Below are positions 17,226 to 26,772 of a DNA stretch of 64,000 nucleotides, in pieces (the first letter of the stretch is position 1; each line of letters starts with the position of its first letter). The position numbers were made by a program, and so were the translations under genes. The stretch spans positions 2,912,501 through 2,976,500 of the forward strand of contig NZ_CP080414.1 in NCBI RefSeq assembly GCF_019457615.1. The letters are read 5' to 3'. Under the pieces are notes generated by a model that worked only from the letters and a program-made list of their open reading frames with translations, was not told the DNA's origin and ran no database searches. This DNA comes from Shewanella zhangzhouensis (GTDB lineage: Bacteria; Pseudomonadota; Gammaproteobacteria; Enterobacterales; Shewanellaceae).

Positions 17226-18656
17226 TTAGTCTTTAGTCATCCCGTACTTACGCATTTTTTCAACCAGAGTGGTTCTGCGGATCCCCAGCATCTCAGCTGC
17301 GCGGGCAACGACGTTATCCTGCTGCTCCAACGCCTGACGGATCATGTCGATTTCGAGCTCGGCCAGCAAATCCTTAAGATTTACCCCTTCCGGAGGCAGT
17401 TCGCTCGGGAAGCGGGTTTCCGGAATTTCCACCGGCTCATCATCATTGAAAATGGACGCCAGCGCATCACGCTCCAGCATCTCTTCACTGACTTCGACAC
17501 AGTACTCGGGGACATCGATATGGCGATATTTAACGGGTAGATCGTTCACATCCACCAAACCGCCCGGATACAGGATAGTCAGGCGCTCAACCAGGTTGGA
17601 GAGTTCACGTACGTTGCCGGACCAAGCGTGCTCCTTGAGGGACTCAATGGCGCGCTGGGTGAAACGCACCTTGCCGCGGCCTTCGTTAAAGACCCGGCTG
17701 ACCAGCTCCTGCAGCAGCAAAGGAATGTCATCGCAGCGCTCTGACAACGACGGCATTTCAATGGGGAATACATTGAGACGATAGAAAAGGTCCTCACGGA
17801 ACTCGTTATTTTCTATCATGTTCTCCAGGTTTCTGTGGGTCGCCGCCACCACACGGACATTGGCTTGAATGGGTTTGCTGCCGCCGACGCGTTCAAATAC
17901 GCGCTCCTGCAGCACACGCAGCAGTTTTACCTGCATGGCCAGAGGCATATCACCGATTTCGTCCAGAAACAGAGTACCGCCTTCGGCCAGTTCAAAACGG
18001 CCTTTACGGGAGCTGATAGCACCGGTGAAAGAGCCCTTCTCATGACCAAAGAGTTCGCTCTCAAGCAGTTCAGGCGGAATGGCACCACAGTTGACGGGAA
18101 TAAAAGGACCGTCGCGACGCTCCGACAAATAGTGAATATTGCGAGCAACCACTTCTTTGCCAGTACCAGACTGCCCCAGCACCAACACAGTCGCATCCGA
18201 TGGCGCAACCTGACTGATGAGATGACGGACGTTAACTATGCCTTCGCTGCGGCCAACGAGGCTGCGGAATAACTTGGTCTGGTTGCCACTGGTTGGTACA
18301 TCCGGGCGCTTCTGTTGGCCAAAAACCTGACAGAAGTGCAGTAACTCGGTGAGTTGGGGATAATTGAACGGCTCTTCAATGCTACCGATGAGATTTGCAC
18401 TGAGATCATCAGTTGCGCCAAGCAGTAAAATTGGCTGCCAAGGCATTTTGGTAGCAAACACTTTTACCTGCTCCAAAGGCAGGGATCTAAGGTCAACAAT
18501 CAACGCCCGAAAACGGGTTTCCTTGACGGCTTGTTCAAGACCACTTGGGTCCAGGGTCTCTAGTTGTTCACCTAAAAACTCAAGAATGCAGGAAAGACGA
18601 CCGATACGTTCGGTCTGGTTTCCTACAAGCAAAATTCTCTGGTCTGTCTGCATCAT
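17226..18656 (-). CDS. flrA: Master flagellar activator FlrA (FleQ)
   Basis: Top-level sigma-54 enhancer-binding protein of the polar flagellar cascade. The 476 residues contain an N-terminal FleQ-type receiver-like domain (about 1-120), an AAA+ domain with Walker A GQSGTGKE (about 160) and a C-terminal Fis-type helix-turn-helix (AEMLGIRRTTLVEKMRKYGM). The sigma-54 contact loop reads GSFTGA, not GAFTGA as in FlrC. FleQ homologues bind cyclic di-GMP; I see the AAA+ core but did not map that site. A separate promoter is expected in the 18,657-18,890 gap. Confidence 0.95.
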   Translation of the reverse strand: MMQTDQRILLVGNQTERIGRLSCILEFLGEQLETLDPSGLEQAVKETRFRALIVDLRSLPLEQVKVFATKMPWQPILLLGATDDLSANLIGSIEEPFNYPQLTELLHFCQVFGQQKRPDVPTSGNQTKLFRSLVGRSEGIVNVRHLISQVAPSDATVLVLGQSGTGKEVVARNIHYLSERRDGPFIPVNCGAIPPELLESELFGHEKGSFTGAISSRKGRFELAEGGTLFLDEIGDMPLAMQVKLLRVLQERVFERVGGSKPIQANVRVVAATHRNLENMIENNEFREDLFYRLNVFPIEMPSLSERCDDIPLLLQELVSRVFNEGRGKVRFTQRAIESLKEHAWSGNVRELSNLVERLTILYPGGLVDVNDLPVKYRHIDVPEYCVEVSEEMLERDALASIFNDDEPVEIPETRFPSELPPEGVNLKDLLAELEIDMIRQALEQQDNVVARAAEMLGIRRTTLVEKMRKYGMTKD

Positions 18657-18894
18657 TCAGTTGGCCGTAACGCTCGAATATCTAACGAATCGCATTAATT
18701 ATTGGTGTTCGTTGCTCACAGGGCGTCAATGCTGTTACTCCGGGAAAACTGCCGGTCATTCACACCATGTCGAATATTGTATTATCGGCAGTCGAGAAGC
18801 AAGTCTCTGCTTTACAATAAACTCTTTTGCTTCTGATTCTAGACCAATTTTCCCGCGCTTCCGACCCTTTTGGCCAATTCTCTGGCTAATGTCA

Positions 18895-18921
18895 AAAAAG
18901 GCGCATTCACAGCGCCTTTTT
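18895..18921 (-). terminator. Rho-independent terminator after fliS
   Basis: AAAAAGGCGC and GCGCCTTTTT flank a seven-base loop, 25-51 bases downstream of the fliS stop. It closes the flagellin-distal operon (flaG, fliD, FliT-like, fliS) before flrA. Confidence 0.88.
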
Positions 18922-18945
18922 ACTGGGGAAATTTTTGTGCAAAAA

Positions 18946-19356
18946 TCAAACAGCTTCGTCGTGGGAAGTGATGTTATGTTGCTCTGTTGGGATGGCATCC
19001 CAACCTTCTTTTATGTCCCTTAGAATCACCATGACATCATCTATGGCCTGGGGATCGTTGTTGAGGTTGGCCTCACTGATTTTACGCAGCATAAAATCAT
19101 AAAGGTCACCCAGGTTTTGGGCTATTTCACCGCCAGCCTCCATATTCAGGCTGTTAGATAAGCCGGTAATAATACCTATGGCCTTATTGATGAAAATGCC
19201 TTTATTGGTTAAGTCATTCTGCTCAATTGCATAACGACTCTGCGCCAAGCGCTCCAAGGCGCCAGCAAACATCATCTGAATGATACGGTGGGGGGACGCG
19301 ACGGCAATTTCACTTTCCAGTGATACCTTGCGATACGATTGCAGTGACCCTCTCAT
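18946..19356 (-). CDS. fliS: Flagellin export chaperone FliS
   Basis: Cytoplasmic chaperone that binds the flagellin C-terminus and stops early polymerisation. The 136-residue helical product has the FliS start (an AVASPHRIIQMMFAGALERL stretch at about 16-36) and NDPQAIDDVMVILRDIKEGW near the end. It is last in the group flaG-fliD-FliT-like-fliS and is followed by a strong terminator. Confidence 0.95.
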   Translation of the reverse strand: MRGSLQSYRKVSLESEIAVASPHRIIQMMFAGALERLAQSRYAIEQNDLTNKGIFINKAIGIITGLSNSLNMEAGGEIAQNLGDLYDFMLRKISEANLNNDPQAIDDVMVILRDIKEGWDAIPTEQHNITSHDEAV

Positions 19357-19362
19357 ATGTAC

Positions 19363-19683
19363 CTACCTATTTGCATCGATTGTTCTGTAAACATTGAGTT
19401 GGCGTTTACTTTTACTGCCGGCATGCAGTAACTGCTGCCTGTGATCCCGAAGAGTCATGGCCTTGGCTAAAAACTCCTGACTCAATCGCAACTCCTTATT
19501 AAGGAAGTAACGATCTATGCCTTCTTGGCCAGCTTCCATCTTCTGCAATAAAAATTGACGCTTGAGAATCATCTCTTGCAATTGTGATACCAAGTCATCA
19601 GCACTTTCATCTTCAGCGGTAGTTTTCTCCAGCTTTTCAAACAATAAAATTAAACTTTTATTGAGAGCTTCCAGTTCGTGCAT
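19363..19683 (-). CDS. FliT/FlaI-like flagellar chaperone
   Basis: Predicted small helical protein (106 residues) between fliD and fliS, the place where FliT (a FliD chaperone) or Vibrio FlaI is found. The sequence is rich in Leu, Lys, Glu and Gln with a coiled-coil look (about 1-35 and 40-95) and no membrane segment. I do not see a decisive FliT motif, so the identity rests on position, size and composition. It ends six bases before fliS. Confidence 0.75.
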   Translation of the reverse strand: MHELEALNKSLILLFEKLEKTTAEDESADDLVSQLQEMILKRQFLLQKMEAGQEGIDRYFLNKELRLSQEFLAKAMTLRDHRQQLLHAGSKSKRQLNVYRTIDANR

Positions 19684-19712
19684 GTCGTTCTCCGGTTGGC
19701 GCTCTACTCAGT

Positions 19713-21077
19713 TTAGCCTTTTATCACGCCAGGGAGCGAGTTAAGTCTGTCAATCAGGCCTGTGGTTTGCTGGTTGAGGCTAGCAACCACCAAATCCATC
19801 GCATTAAACTGTTTAAACAACCGTGCTTCCAACGCATCCATCTTGCGGGTAAAGGCTTCACGCTGATCATCAAGACGCTGCTTTTCACTGTTGTAGGTAT
19901 CATTGCGGGTACTGATTACACCGCCCGCTTTGGTGTAGGTGCTGGCAAGATCAGAAAGACGATTTGCAAGGCCAGTATCTGTGGTAGAAAACAAACCTTC
20001 CAGCGAGCTCATGTCTTCCGCAATGGCTTTATCCAGCTTGGCACTGTCAATTTCCAGCTTGCCATAGCGGTCGGTCTTGATACCCATATCGTAGAGGGCG
20101 ACCGTTTCACCATTAACATCGACCCGTTCACTGATCATCTTACGCAGCTGCGACTCCAGGGAACGAATCATGGAATCACCCTGCAGCGCGGCAGCTTTCT
20201 TATTATCTGCATCGTAGGAGGACAGCTTGTTGATGGAATCCAGCAGCGCGTTATAGGCGTCAACGAAGCCTGTAACATTTGCCTTCACCGCTTCGTCATC
20301 CTGAGAGATAGTCAGGGTACCTACTTCACCTATATCGGCCTTGGTCAATTCTAAAGTCACACCCGTGATAGCGCCTTTTACCTCATTACTGCTGGATGTA
20401 ATCTTTTGATTATCGACATAGAGAATGGCATCTTGTGCCGCTTGCAACTCAGACAGATTGGCACCATTAAACATGTCATTTAGACCTGTGCCACTGGTAT
20501 CAGTGGCTGTCACGCTAACCTGATTGGCTGTGCCTGTTTCTTCCGAAGAAAATACCAAGCGACTGCCCGCATCACTGGTAATGACGGTCGCAATCACGCC
20601 TTTATTATCGCTGGCATCATTAATTTTTTTGGCAATGGCATTTAAATCGTCGGCAGCGTCAACATCAACGCCAAAGCTTTCACCATTCACAGTGAAGTCA
20701 AGGCGCCCTTCCCCCACTGTATCGGTGGCCGCAGCGGTATTGGTACCTGCGACCTTATGGGAAAAAGCGAGTTGCTCAACTTTGATTGAATAGGTGCCAC
20801 TTTGGGCAAATTTGTCAGCCGTCGCTTTAAAAAAGAGACTGTCACCGGTCGTCACTTTACGGATACTGAGTTCACTGCCCTTTTGCAGCTTTTTCAGTGC
20901 ATCCTGGAATTTGGCCAGTTCGCTCTTTAAGGTACCTATGGCAGAAACCTTGGCATTGATGGTGTCCTCTGTTCGGTTGAACAGGGCTTCCTTTGGCGTT
21001 TTCTCTGCGTTAACAATAGCCGAAACCATGTCATTGATGGGCAGGTTAGAGCCAATTCCGGTTGCAGTTAATGCCAT
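19713..21077 (-). CDS. fliD: Flagellar filament cap protein FliD
   Basis: Forms the cap at the filament tip that guides flagellin folding. The 454-residue product has the typical FliD N-terminus (ATGIGSNLPINDMVSAIVNAE), a central variable domain and a C-terminal coiled coil (about 395-450, for example YNSEKQRLDDQREAFTRKMD). Size and order (flaG-fliD-FliT-like-fliS) are standard. Confidence 0.96.
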   Translation of the reverse strand: MALTATGIGSNLPINDMVSAIVNAEKTPKEALFNRTEDTINAKVSAIGTLKSELAKFQDALKKLQKGSELSIRKVTTGDSLFFKATADKFAQSGTYSIKVEQLAFSHKVAGTNTAAATDTVGEGRLDFTVNGESFGVDVDAADDLNAIAKKINDASDNKGVIATVITSDAGSRLVFSSEETGTANQVSVTATDTSGTGLNDMFNGANLSELQAAQDAILYVDNQKITSSSNEVKGAITGVTLELTKADIGEVGTLTISQDDEAVKANVTGFVDAYNALLDSINKLSSYDADNKKAAALQGDSMIRSLESQLRKMISERVDVNGETVALYDMGIKTDRYGKLEIDSAKLDKAIAEDMSSLEGLFSTTDTGLANRLSDLASTYTKAGGVISTRNDTYNSEKQRLDDQREAFTRKMDALEARLFKQFNAMDLVVASLNQQTTGLIDRLNSLPGVIKG

Positions 21078-21102
21078 ATCGACCTCGTATTACGGGTGCA
21101 CC

Positions 21103-21510
21103 TCAAGCCTCGGTTTTCATCAGAAGCCCAGTGACTTCCGATAATTTTTGGGCAATTTTAAGCGCTTCTTCACTGGGGATCTGCCTGATGACGTCTCCCG
21201 ATGCTATATCCAGCACACTGACTACAGGCTGACCGGATGTCTCATCCACCCGAAACTCCAACCCCTTTTGCATCATAGACATCATAGTAGACATCTCTTC
21301 GGCAACAGCAGCCAGTTGCTCCTTTTCAGCTTCAGCCTGTTGCTTCTTTTCCTCAGCCTTGCCATTTGCCTGACCGGCGTCAACCGGTTGGGCATGATCA
21401 GCGCGGTTAAGCTCTGCATCCTTTGGTGCCAAAGGTTTGACAGGCGTCGCTGCGAGCTCAGCCCGCTGATGCTGCTGTGGCGTTGTGGTGCCAACTAATG
21501 CAATATCCAT
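21103..21510 (-). CDS. flaG: FlaG family protein
   Basis: FlaG affects filament length in other polar flagellates; its mechanism is not settled. The 135 residues have a variable Gln/Ala/Glu-rich start (about 1-60, charged coiled-coil-like) and a conserved FlaG domain at the end (GLEFRVDETSGQPVVSVLD, then VIRQIPSEEALKIAQKL). I see no good sigma-28 or sigma-54 element directly upstream, so it may be read through from the flagellin gene 125 bases away. Confidence 0.92.
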   Translation of the reverse strand: MDIALVGTTTPQQHQRAELAATPVKPLAPKDAELNRADHAQPVDAGQANGKAEEKKQQAEAEKEQLAAVAEEMSTMMSMMQKGLEFRVDETSGQPVVSVLDIASGDVIRQIPSEEALKIAQKLSEVTGLLMKTEA

Positions 21511-21635
21511 ACCTCACCTCATACCCTTCCGGCCAGATATCGCGATTTCGTCGGGATATCATGACTGATTTCCAGATGTGGCAAAGGGAGATCCGTTGCC
21601 GAACCTCCCTCCACCGTGCTTCAATCCCTGAGACA

Positions 21636-22454
21636 TTACAGCAGAGACAGGGCGATTTGAGGCAACTGGTTAGCCTGAGCGAGCATGGCAGAACCGGTTT
21701 GTTGCAGAACCTGATTCTTGGTCATGGCAGAGGTTTCTTTGGCAAAATCCACATCCACGATACGGCTCTTGGCGTCAGCAACGTTTGCCTGAGTGTTGGC
21801 ACTGTTACTGATGTTGTGAGCAAGACGGTTTTGAATCGCACCTAACTTAGCCCGCTGGCCATCTATTTTTGCAATAGCCGCATCGATTTTTGTTAAAGCA
21901 GAAGCACGGTTTGCAGATGTAACGTTTGTCAAACTTCCTATGGACAGTGATGTCTTATCTGTTTTGCCGACTGAAACTGCTACAAACTCATTATTTTGAT
22001 GACCTACTTGGAAATTCTTTCCAGTCGAAAATGTGCCAGTTAATAGTTTTGTATCGCCAAACGCAGTACGAGAACCAATATTATCAATTTCCGTAGCAAG
22101 TTGATCCATTTCATTTTTCAGCGCTGTCAGATCCGCGGTGCTGTTCGCACCATTACCTGATTGGATGGTAAGATCACGCATACGTTGTAACATATTGGTT
22201 TGCTCCTGCATCGCACCTTCTGCAATCTGGGCGATGGAGATAGCATCGTTGGCGTTTCGCATACCTACGTCCAGACCACGAACTTGGCTGTTCAGACGAT
22301 TGGAGATGGCAAGACCAGCCGCATCGTCTTTGGCACTGTTAATGCGTAAACCGGAAGACAGACGCTCCATGGAGGTTGCCAGATCACGGTTAGACATAGT
22401 CAGGTTCTTTTGCGCTTTCATTGAAGTGACGTTGGTGTTTACTGTAATGGCCAT
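21636..22454 (-). CDS. fliC: Flagellin (distal copy, sigma-28 type)
   Basis: Major filament subunit of 272 residues: conserved D0/D1 helices at the N-terminus (about 1-140) and C-terminus (about 185-272) with only a short central part, as in other Shewanella and Vibrio polar flagellins. Ser and Thr in the central part (for example residues 165-185) are candidate O-glycosylation sites for pseudaminic acid. A sigma-28 promoter at 22,532-22,558 drives it. It is highly similar to the neighbouring flagellin at both ends and differs mainly between residues 135 and 185. Confidence 0.97.
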   Translation of the reverse strand: MAITVNTNVTSMKAQKNLTMSNRDLATSMERLSSGLRINSAKDDAAGLAISNRLNSQVRGLDVGMRNANDAISIAQIAEGAMQEQTNMLQRMRDLTIQSGNGANSTADLTALKNEMDQLATEIDNIGSRTAFGDTKLLTGTFSTGKNFQVGHQNNEFVAVSVGKTDKTSLSIGSLTNVTSANRASALTKIDAAIAKIDGQRAKLGAIQNRLAHNISNSANTQANVADAKSRIVDVDFAKETSAMTKNQVLQQTGSAMLAQANQLPQIALSLL

Positions 22455-22531
22455 GATCGATTCCTCTTGGTTACCTGGCTCAGGACTAGCCTGTCTTGTT
22501 CAGCCAGGCGGTCATACTCGTTACAGTATAT

Positions 22532-22558
22532 TTAGCGGCAGCGTCTTTTTATCCTTTA
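22532..22558 (-). promoter_or_regulatory. Sigma-28 (FliA) promoter of the distal flagellin
   Basis: Minus-strand TAAA, fifteen bases, GCCGCTAA: seven of eight -10 bases match the FliA consensus GCCGATAA with exact spacing. About 78 bases separate it from the start codon. Confidence 0.88.
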
Positions 22559-22633
22559 GGGCTTTTTTGAAAAATTCTGATTTTTTTTTAAAATTTTTTA
22601 TAAATTAAGTATTTGCTTTATAAAAAACAGAGC

Positions 22634-22694
22634 GGCTAGCCTGGCCAGTGGCAAAAAATTGCCGCCTGGCAGGCATCGCCGCTTACTGATGCCT
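22634..22694 (-). terminator. Possible terminator after the proximal flagellin
   Basis: Downstream of the proximal flagellin stop, CAGGCATC and GATGCCTG form an 8-bp inverted repeat with a ten-base loop (22,669-22,694). It is followed on the minus strand by a GC-rich stretch and AATTTTTTG. The T run is about 15 bases from the stem, so this is a weak terminator at best. Confidence 0.4.
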
Positions 22695-22702
22695 GTCAAT
22701 TA

Positions 22703-23524
22703 TCAGCCGAGCAGAGACAGGGCAACCTGAGGCAATTGGTTGGCCTGAGCCAACATAGCTGACCCAGTCTGCTGCAGTACCTGATTTTTGGTCATGGTAG
22801 AAGTTTCTTTTGCAAAATCCACGTCCACAATACGACTCTTGGCGTCGGCAACGTTGGCCTGTGTGTTGGCACTGTTACTGATGTTATGGGCCAGACGGTT
22901 TTGAATCGCACCCAATTTAGCGCGTTGACTATCGATTTTTGAGATTGCAGCATCTATCTTGGTTAATGCTGATGCGCGATTGGCCGAAGTAACGTTATTC
23001 AAGCTCGCTACGGACAATGTGGCTTTATCAATTGCACCAACAGAAACCGTGACATTTTCACCGTTTTGATGTCCGACTTGAAAGTTTTTCCCTGTTGAAA
23101 AGGTACCTGTCAAAAGTTTAGTCTCACCAAATGCTGTACTTTTACCGATGTTATCAATCTCTGTAACCAACTGATCCATCTCATTCTTCAGAGCCAACAA
23201 GTCAGCAGGACTATTGGCGCCATTAGCTGATTGAATTGTTAGATCACGCATACGCTGCAACATATTGGTTTGTTCCTGCATCGCACCTTCAGCAATCTGT
23301 GCAATGGAGATAGCATCGTTGGCATTGCGCATGCCCACTTCCAGACCGCGCACCTGGCTGTTCAGACGGTTAGAAATTGCCAAGCCGGCGGCGTCGTCTT
23401 TCGCGCTGTTGATGCGCAAACCGGATGACAGACGCTCCATGGAAGTCGCCAACTGACCACTGGACATGTTCAGGTTCTTTTGGGCCTTCATGGAGGTCAC
23501 ATTGGTATTAACAGTAATAGCCAT
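22703..23524 (-). CDS. fliC: Flagellin (proximal copy, next to flgL)
   Basis: Second filament subunit, 273 residues with the same D0/D1 architecture and an identical first 20 residues. Compared with the distal copy it differs at scattered central positions and ends LSLLG. Unlike its neighbour it has no convincing sigma-28 element upstream; the best candidate is a poor sigma-54-like TGGAAGCAATTTTGTT with GT in place of the -12 GC. In V. cholerae the flaA flagellin is sigma-54 dependent, so a similar split is possible. Glycosylation by the Maf/Pse genes further right is likely. Confidence 0.97.
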   Translation of the reverse strand: MAITVNTNVTSMKAQKNLNMSSGQLATSMERLSSGLRINSAKDDAAGLAISNRLNSQVRGLEVGMRNANDAISIAQIAEGAMQEQTNMLQRMRDLTIQSANGANSPADLLALKNEMDQLVTEIDNIGKSTAFGETKLLTGTFSTGKNFQVGHQNGENVTVSVGAIDKATLSVASLNNVTSANRASALTKIDAAISKIDSQRAKLGAIQNRLAHNISNSANTQANVADAKSRIVDVDFAKETSTMTKNQVLQQTGSAMLAQANQLPQVALSLLG

Positions 23525-23616
23525 GTTGAGTTCCTCTTCCTAGTGTTACCGCCAAGGCTTGGAGCTTGGCTAAATTAGTTAACAAAATTGCTTCCAGTGA
23601 GTGGCCGTGCCTGCCG

Positions 23617-24822
23617 CTACAAGTAGTCGAACAGGGACACAGAACCAACTCTGCTAAACACGTTGGAGACTGCGTTCAATGCAAGCTGTTGCTTCTCAAA
23701 TTCCGAAATCGCCGTTGCGTAATCCAGATCTTCCAGCAATGACAGCGCCGAGGTATTGACGACCTGCTCTTCTGCGTGTCGTCCGGCGTAACTCTCAAGG
23801 CTCTTGAGGTTATTACCTGCCACGCTTCTGGCGGTGCTGAGCTGATTCAATCCGCTGTCAGTATCATTCAAGAGCTGTGCCAACTCTGCGATACCAGCGG
23901 GAGAATTCATGCGGCTATCGTCTTCTATCAGGGTGATAGCCTTATTAATGGTGTCGAAAATGCTGACCTCTGCCTGAGGTGCCAGGGCAATGCTGTCGCC
24001 GGCTGCGGGCGTGCCTTCAAGCTTGACGTCTATCCCATTGAAACTCACAGGATTGGTAGCATCAAAGTTGTTCACTGTGGTGACCAGTCCATTGGCACTG
24101 TCACGGACTTCCAGGTTCACGCCGCCAGTACCATTATCAATAAAATTAAAGGTATAAGTGTCTTCCACATGGGCTGCCGGATTGGTTATTGCAGCGCTTT
24201 GAACCTTGAAGTCGCCCGCCTGGGTCGACAAATAATTGACGGCATAATCGCCAAGTGCGTTGGGGGACGTCATAAAGGCCATATCGCCGGGTACATTGGT
24301 CCCCATGGCAATACCGCGGGAAATCATGGCGTCACGCACACCGGCATCACCGCTGTAAATCATGTTGCCGGCACCATCGAAGGCAAAGGGTTCTGTGTCT
24401 GTTTTAAAGCCGGAGAACATAAAGTTACCGGACTCATCCCGGGTGTTTGCCACATTCAGCAGTTCCTGCAGGCTGCCACGCATCTCATCGGCAATCATTT
24501 GCCGCTCTGAGGGCGAAAGGCCGCCATTAACCCCACGCAGGATTTGCTCGCGCAAACCGGTAACCAGCTCCTCGGCGCTGCCAAGTTTACTTTCGGCTAT
24601 GCCCAAATGATTTTTGGCGTAGTCGATATTCTTTAGAAATTGATCCACCAGCGCCTGCTGCTGATTCAGGTTGTCGATACCCAAGGCTGCGACCGGGTCA
24701 TCACCCGAAGTATTCACCTTCTTGCCACTGGACAACTGCTCTAGCAGCTTCGCGGTCTCAGTCTGCTTTTGCAGTATGTTATTGGTGTTCTGGGTAAACA
24801 TTTGCGAGGTAGAAATACGCAT
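23617..24822 (-). CDS. flgL: Hook-filament junction protein FlgL (HAP3)
   Basis: Junction protein between hook and filament, related to flagellin at both ends. The 401 residues start MRISTSQMFTQNTNNILQKQ and end with a flagellin-like C-terminal helix. I start at ATG 24822, eight bases after GAGG; a GTG just before it is the other possibility. It follows flgK by 12 bases. Confidence 0.95.
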   Translation of the reverse strand: MRISTSQMFTQNTNNILQKQTETAKLLEQLSSGKKVNTSGDDPVAALGIDNLNQQQALVDQFLKNIDYAKNHLGIAESKLGSAEELVTGLREQILRGVNGGLSPSERQMIADEMRGSLQELLNVANTRDESGNFMFSGFKTDTEPFAFDGAGNMIYSGDAGVRDAMISRGIAMGTNVPGDMAFMTSPNALGDYAVNYLSTQAGDFKVQSAAITNPAAHVEDTYTFNFIDNGTGGVNLEVRDSANGLVTTVNNFDATNPVSFNGIDVKLEGTPAAGDSIALAPQAEVSIFDTINKAITLIEDDSRMNSPAGIAELAQLLNDTDSGLNQLSTARSVAGNNLKSLESYAGRHAEEQVVNTSALSLLEDLDYATAISEFEKQQLALNAVSNVFSRVGSVSLFDYL

Positions 24823-24834
24823 CACTCAATCCTC

Positions 24835-26751
24835 TTAACGCACCGACGCAAACAGGGTGTCAAAGATTTGCTGGGCCGTGGTCATAATACGCGCCGACGC
24901 CTGATACGACTGTTGGAATCGCAGCAAATTGGCCGCCTCTTCATCCAGGTTGACCCCGGATACTTCCTGAACCCGCCCATAGGCCTGCTGGTAAATGGCT
25001 TCGGCAGACCCCAAGCGTACTTCGGCAGCCTTGGTGCCTGAGCCAATCTGTTGCTTGGTTTTTTCGAACACATCAATGATGGTGGACTTGCCGCCGTTCA
25101 TCAGTTTGGTATCGGCCAATTGCGCCATGGCCAGTGCGTTGGTGTTGTCACCTTCGCCGTAGCTGAGATCAAAGGTAAAACTGTCAGTAGCAGCCCCTGC
25201 GGACTCTATCTCAAAGGTAAAGCCAAAGGCGCTGATGGAAGGCGGCGTGTATGCCACTCCGGCCGCAAGCACCGTGCCGTCGGCAGCGGTGACATCATAG
25301 GTATTGGCACCGGTATTGAGAGTAAAGGTCAGCTCGCTGCCGGTAACCGGGAAGTTTGCTGCCAGCCGATTGTCGATACTGGTAACAGCAACCATGGTGT
25401 TACCCGAATTCGTTGTATCGGCGGCAATCTTAGGCGCAGCTGCGGCAATGCCTTTGGGATCTGTCATCACTACCGACATCTGCGCAGCTGCCCCTGAGGT
25501 GGGCCGAATAAGGAACCTGTCACCGTCGGCAAAAGCACCGGCATCGATGTTGATGTTAAAACCAGCGCCACCAGTGAGGGTGGAACCACTTAAGGTCAGT
25601 GGCGTCACATCGCCTGTAAGGGTATCGGTTAACTCATAGGTGCCCGGGGCTGTGTATTTAAGCTCGTAGGCACTGCCAGAGAGTGCCCCCACATCTTCGA
25701 CTGATACGCTGAGTGAGGCCGTACCCGTGTTGCTTCCATACTGGCCTACACGGCTTTGGGCGATGAGCGGGTCGTTGATATCGAGGAATATATTGCTGCC
25801 GACCTGACCATTCATGTCAAATCCGGCCTTTTGTGCCTCGTTAAAGGCATTGGCAATACCAAGCGATAACTGGCCAAGTTCATTTTCAGCGGGAATAAGG
25901 GTTTTATCCCTGAATTCATACAACGCCGAAAGCTGCCCGCCCAGTTTTGAAGGGTCGACAACCAGCGTGGAGCTGCCAGTGGTTGCGGTGAGCCTGAGTT
26001 CGTCTGAATATGGGTCGCCCTGCGCCGTCCCTATGCTCATGGCCACTTCTGAAGACACCAACATCACAGCACCACCCAGCATGATGCTTTTGGCACCATT
26101 TTCCAGCGGAATGACATTCACCTGGGCATATTCGCTCAACTCCATGATCAGCGCATCCTGCTTGTCCAGCAGCTGCATGTCTTCGCCCATGGTTTTCATC
26201 AGCTCACGATTGATATTGGCAAGCTCAGTGCTGATCTCGTTGACGCGGGTCGTGATGGCATCAATCTGCTCATGGGTTTGCTTCATCTGCCCTTCAAGCT
26301 GACGTTGCATCTCATTGATGGCGCTGGCCATCTGCTGAGCAGAACCCAGTACACCGCTACGGATACCCAGATCCGATGGCAAATCTGCCAGGCTGTTGAT
26401 GTTTTTGAACATATCGTTAAGCGACTGGGGGATAGCCTTGCCAATCTGGGAAAACAGCTGATCGAGTTCACTCATTTTGGTGTGGCTGACTTCGGCGGCA
26501 CCTTTTGCCGTTTGGCCGATGCGCAGCTCGCGGGCGGCATATTCGTTGTATACCCGTTTGACACTGGAGACATAGGTGCCCGTGCCATAGAAACTGTTAC
26601 CGGAGCGCTGCGACAGGTGAGTGGCCTGGGTCGCAACCTGGCGGTTATAGCCTTCGGTATTGACGTTGGCAATGTTGTTACTGGTGACTCCGAGCTGTGC
26701 CTGAGATGCCAGTACCCCGGTCCGGGCGATGTTCAATAAATCTATGCTCAT
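24835..26751 (-). CDS. flgK: Hook-filament junction protein FlgK (HAP1)
   Basis: First junction protein placed on the finished hook. The 638-residue product has the rod/hook N-terminal signature (LLNIARTGVLASQAQLGVTS, then NNIANVNTEGYNRQ), a long coiled region at about 80-200 and a C-terminal FlgK helix (GVNLDEEAANLLRFQQSYQA). The central region is variable. It lies 21 bases after flgJ and belongs to the flgFGHIJKL run. Confidence 0.96.
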   Translation of the reverse strand: MSIDLLNIARTGVLASQAQLGVTSNNIANVNTEGYNRQVATQATHLSQRSGNSFYGTGTYVSSVKRVYNEYAARELRIGQTAKGAAEVSHTKMSELDQLFSQIGKAIPQSLNDMFKNINSLADLPSDLGIRSGVLGSAQQMASAINEMQRQLEGQMKQTHEQIDAITTRVNEISTELANINRELMKTMGEDMQLLDKQDALIMELSEYAQVNVIPLENGAKSIMLGGAVMLVSSEVAMSIGTAQGDPYSDELRLTATTGSSTLVVDPSKLGGQLSALYEFRDKTLIPAENELGQLSLGIANAFNEAQKAGFDMNGQVGSNIFLDINDPLIAQSRVGQYGSNTGTASLSVSVEDVGALSGSAYELKYTAPGTYELTDTLTGDVTPLTLSGSTLTGGAGFNINIDAGAFADGDRFLIRPTSGAAAQMSVVMTDPKGIAAAAPKIAADTTNSGNTMVAVTSIDNRLAANFPVTGSELTFTLNTGANTYDVTAADGTVLAAGVAYTPPSISAFGFTFEIESAGAATDSFTFDLSYGEGDNTNALAMAQLADTKLMNGGKSTIIDVFEKTKQQIGSGTKAAEVRLGSAEAIYQQAYGRVQEVSGVNLDEEAANLLRFQQSYQASARIMTTAQQIFDTLFASVR

Positions 26752-26772
26752 TTCTTTCTCCGCCTGTCAGGG

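Noticed and set aside
23525..23616. Sigma-28 promoter for the proximal flagellin
   Set aside because: The best -10 (GGCGGTAA) has a -35 matching only two of four bases; too weak to list.
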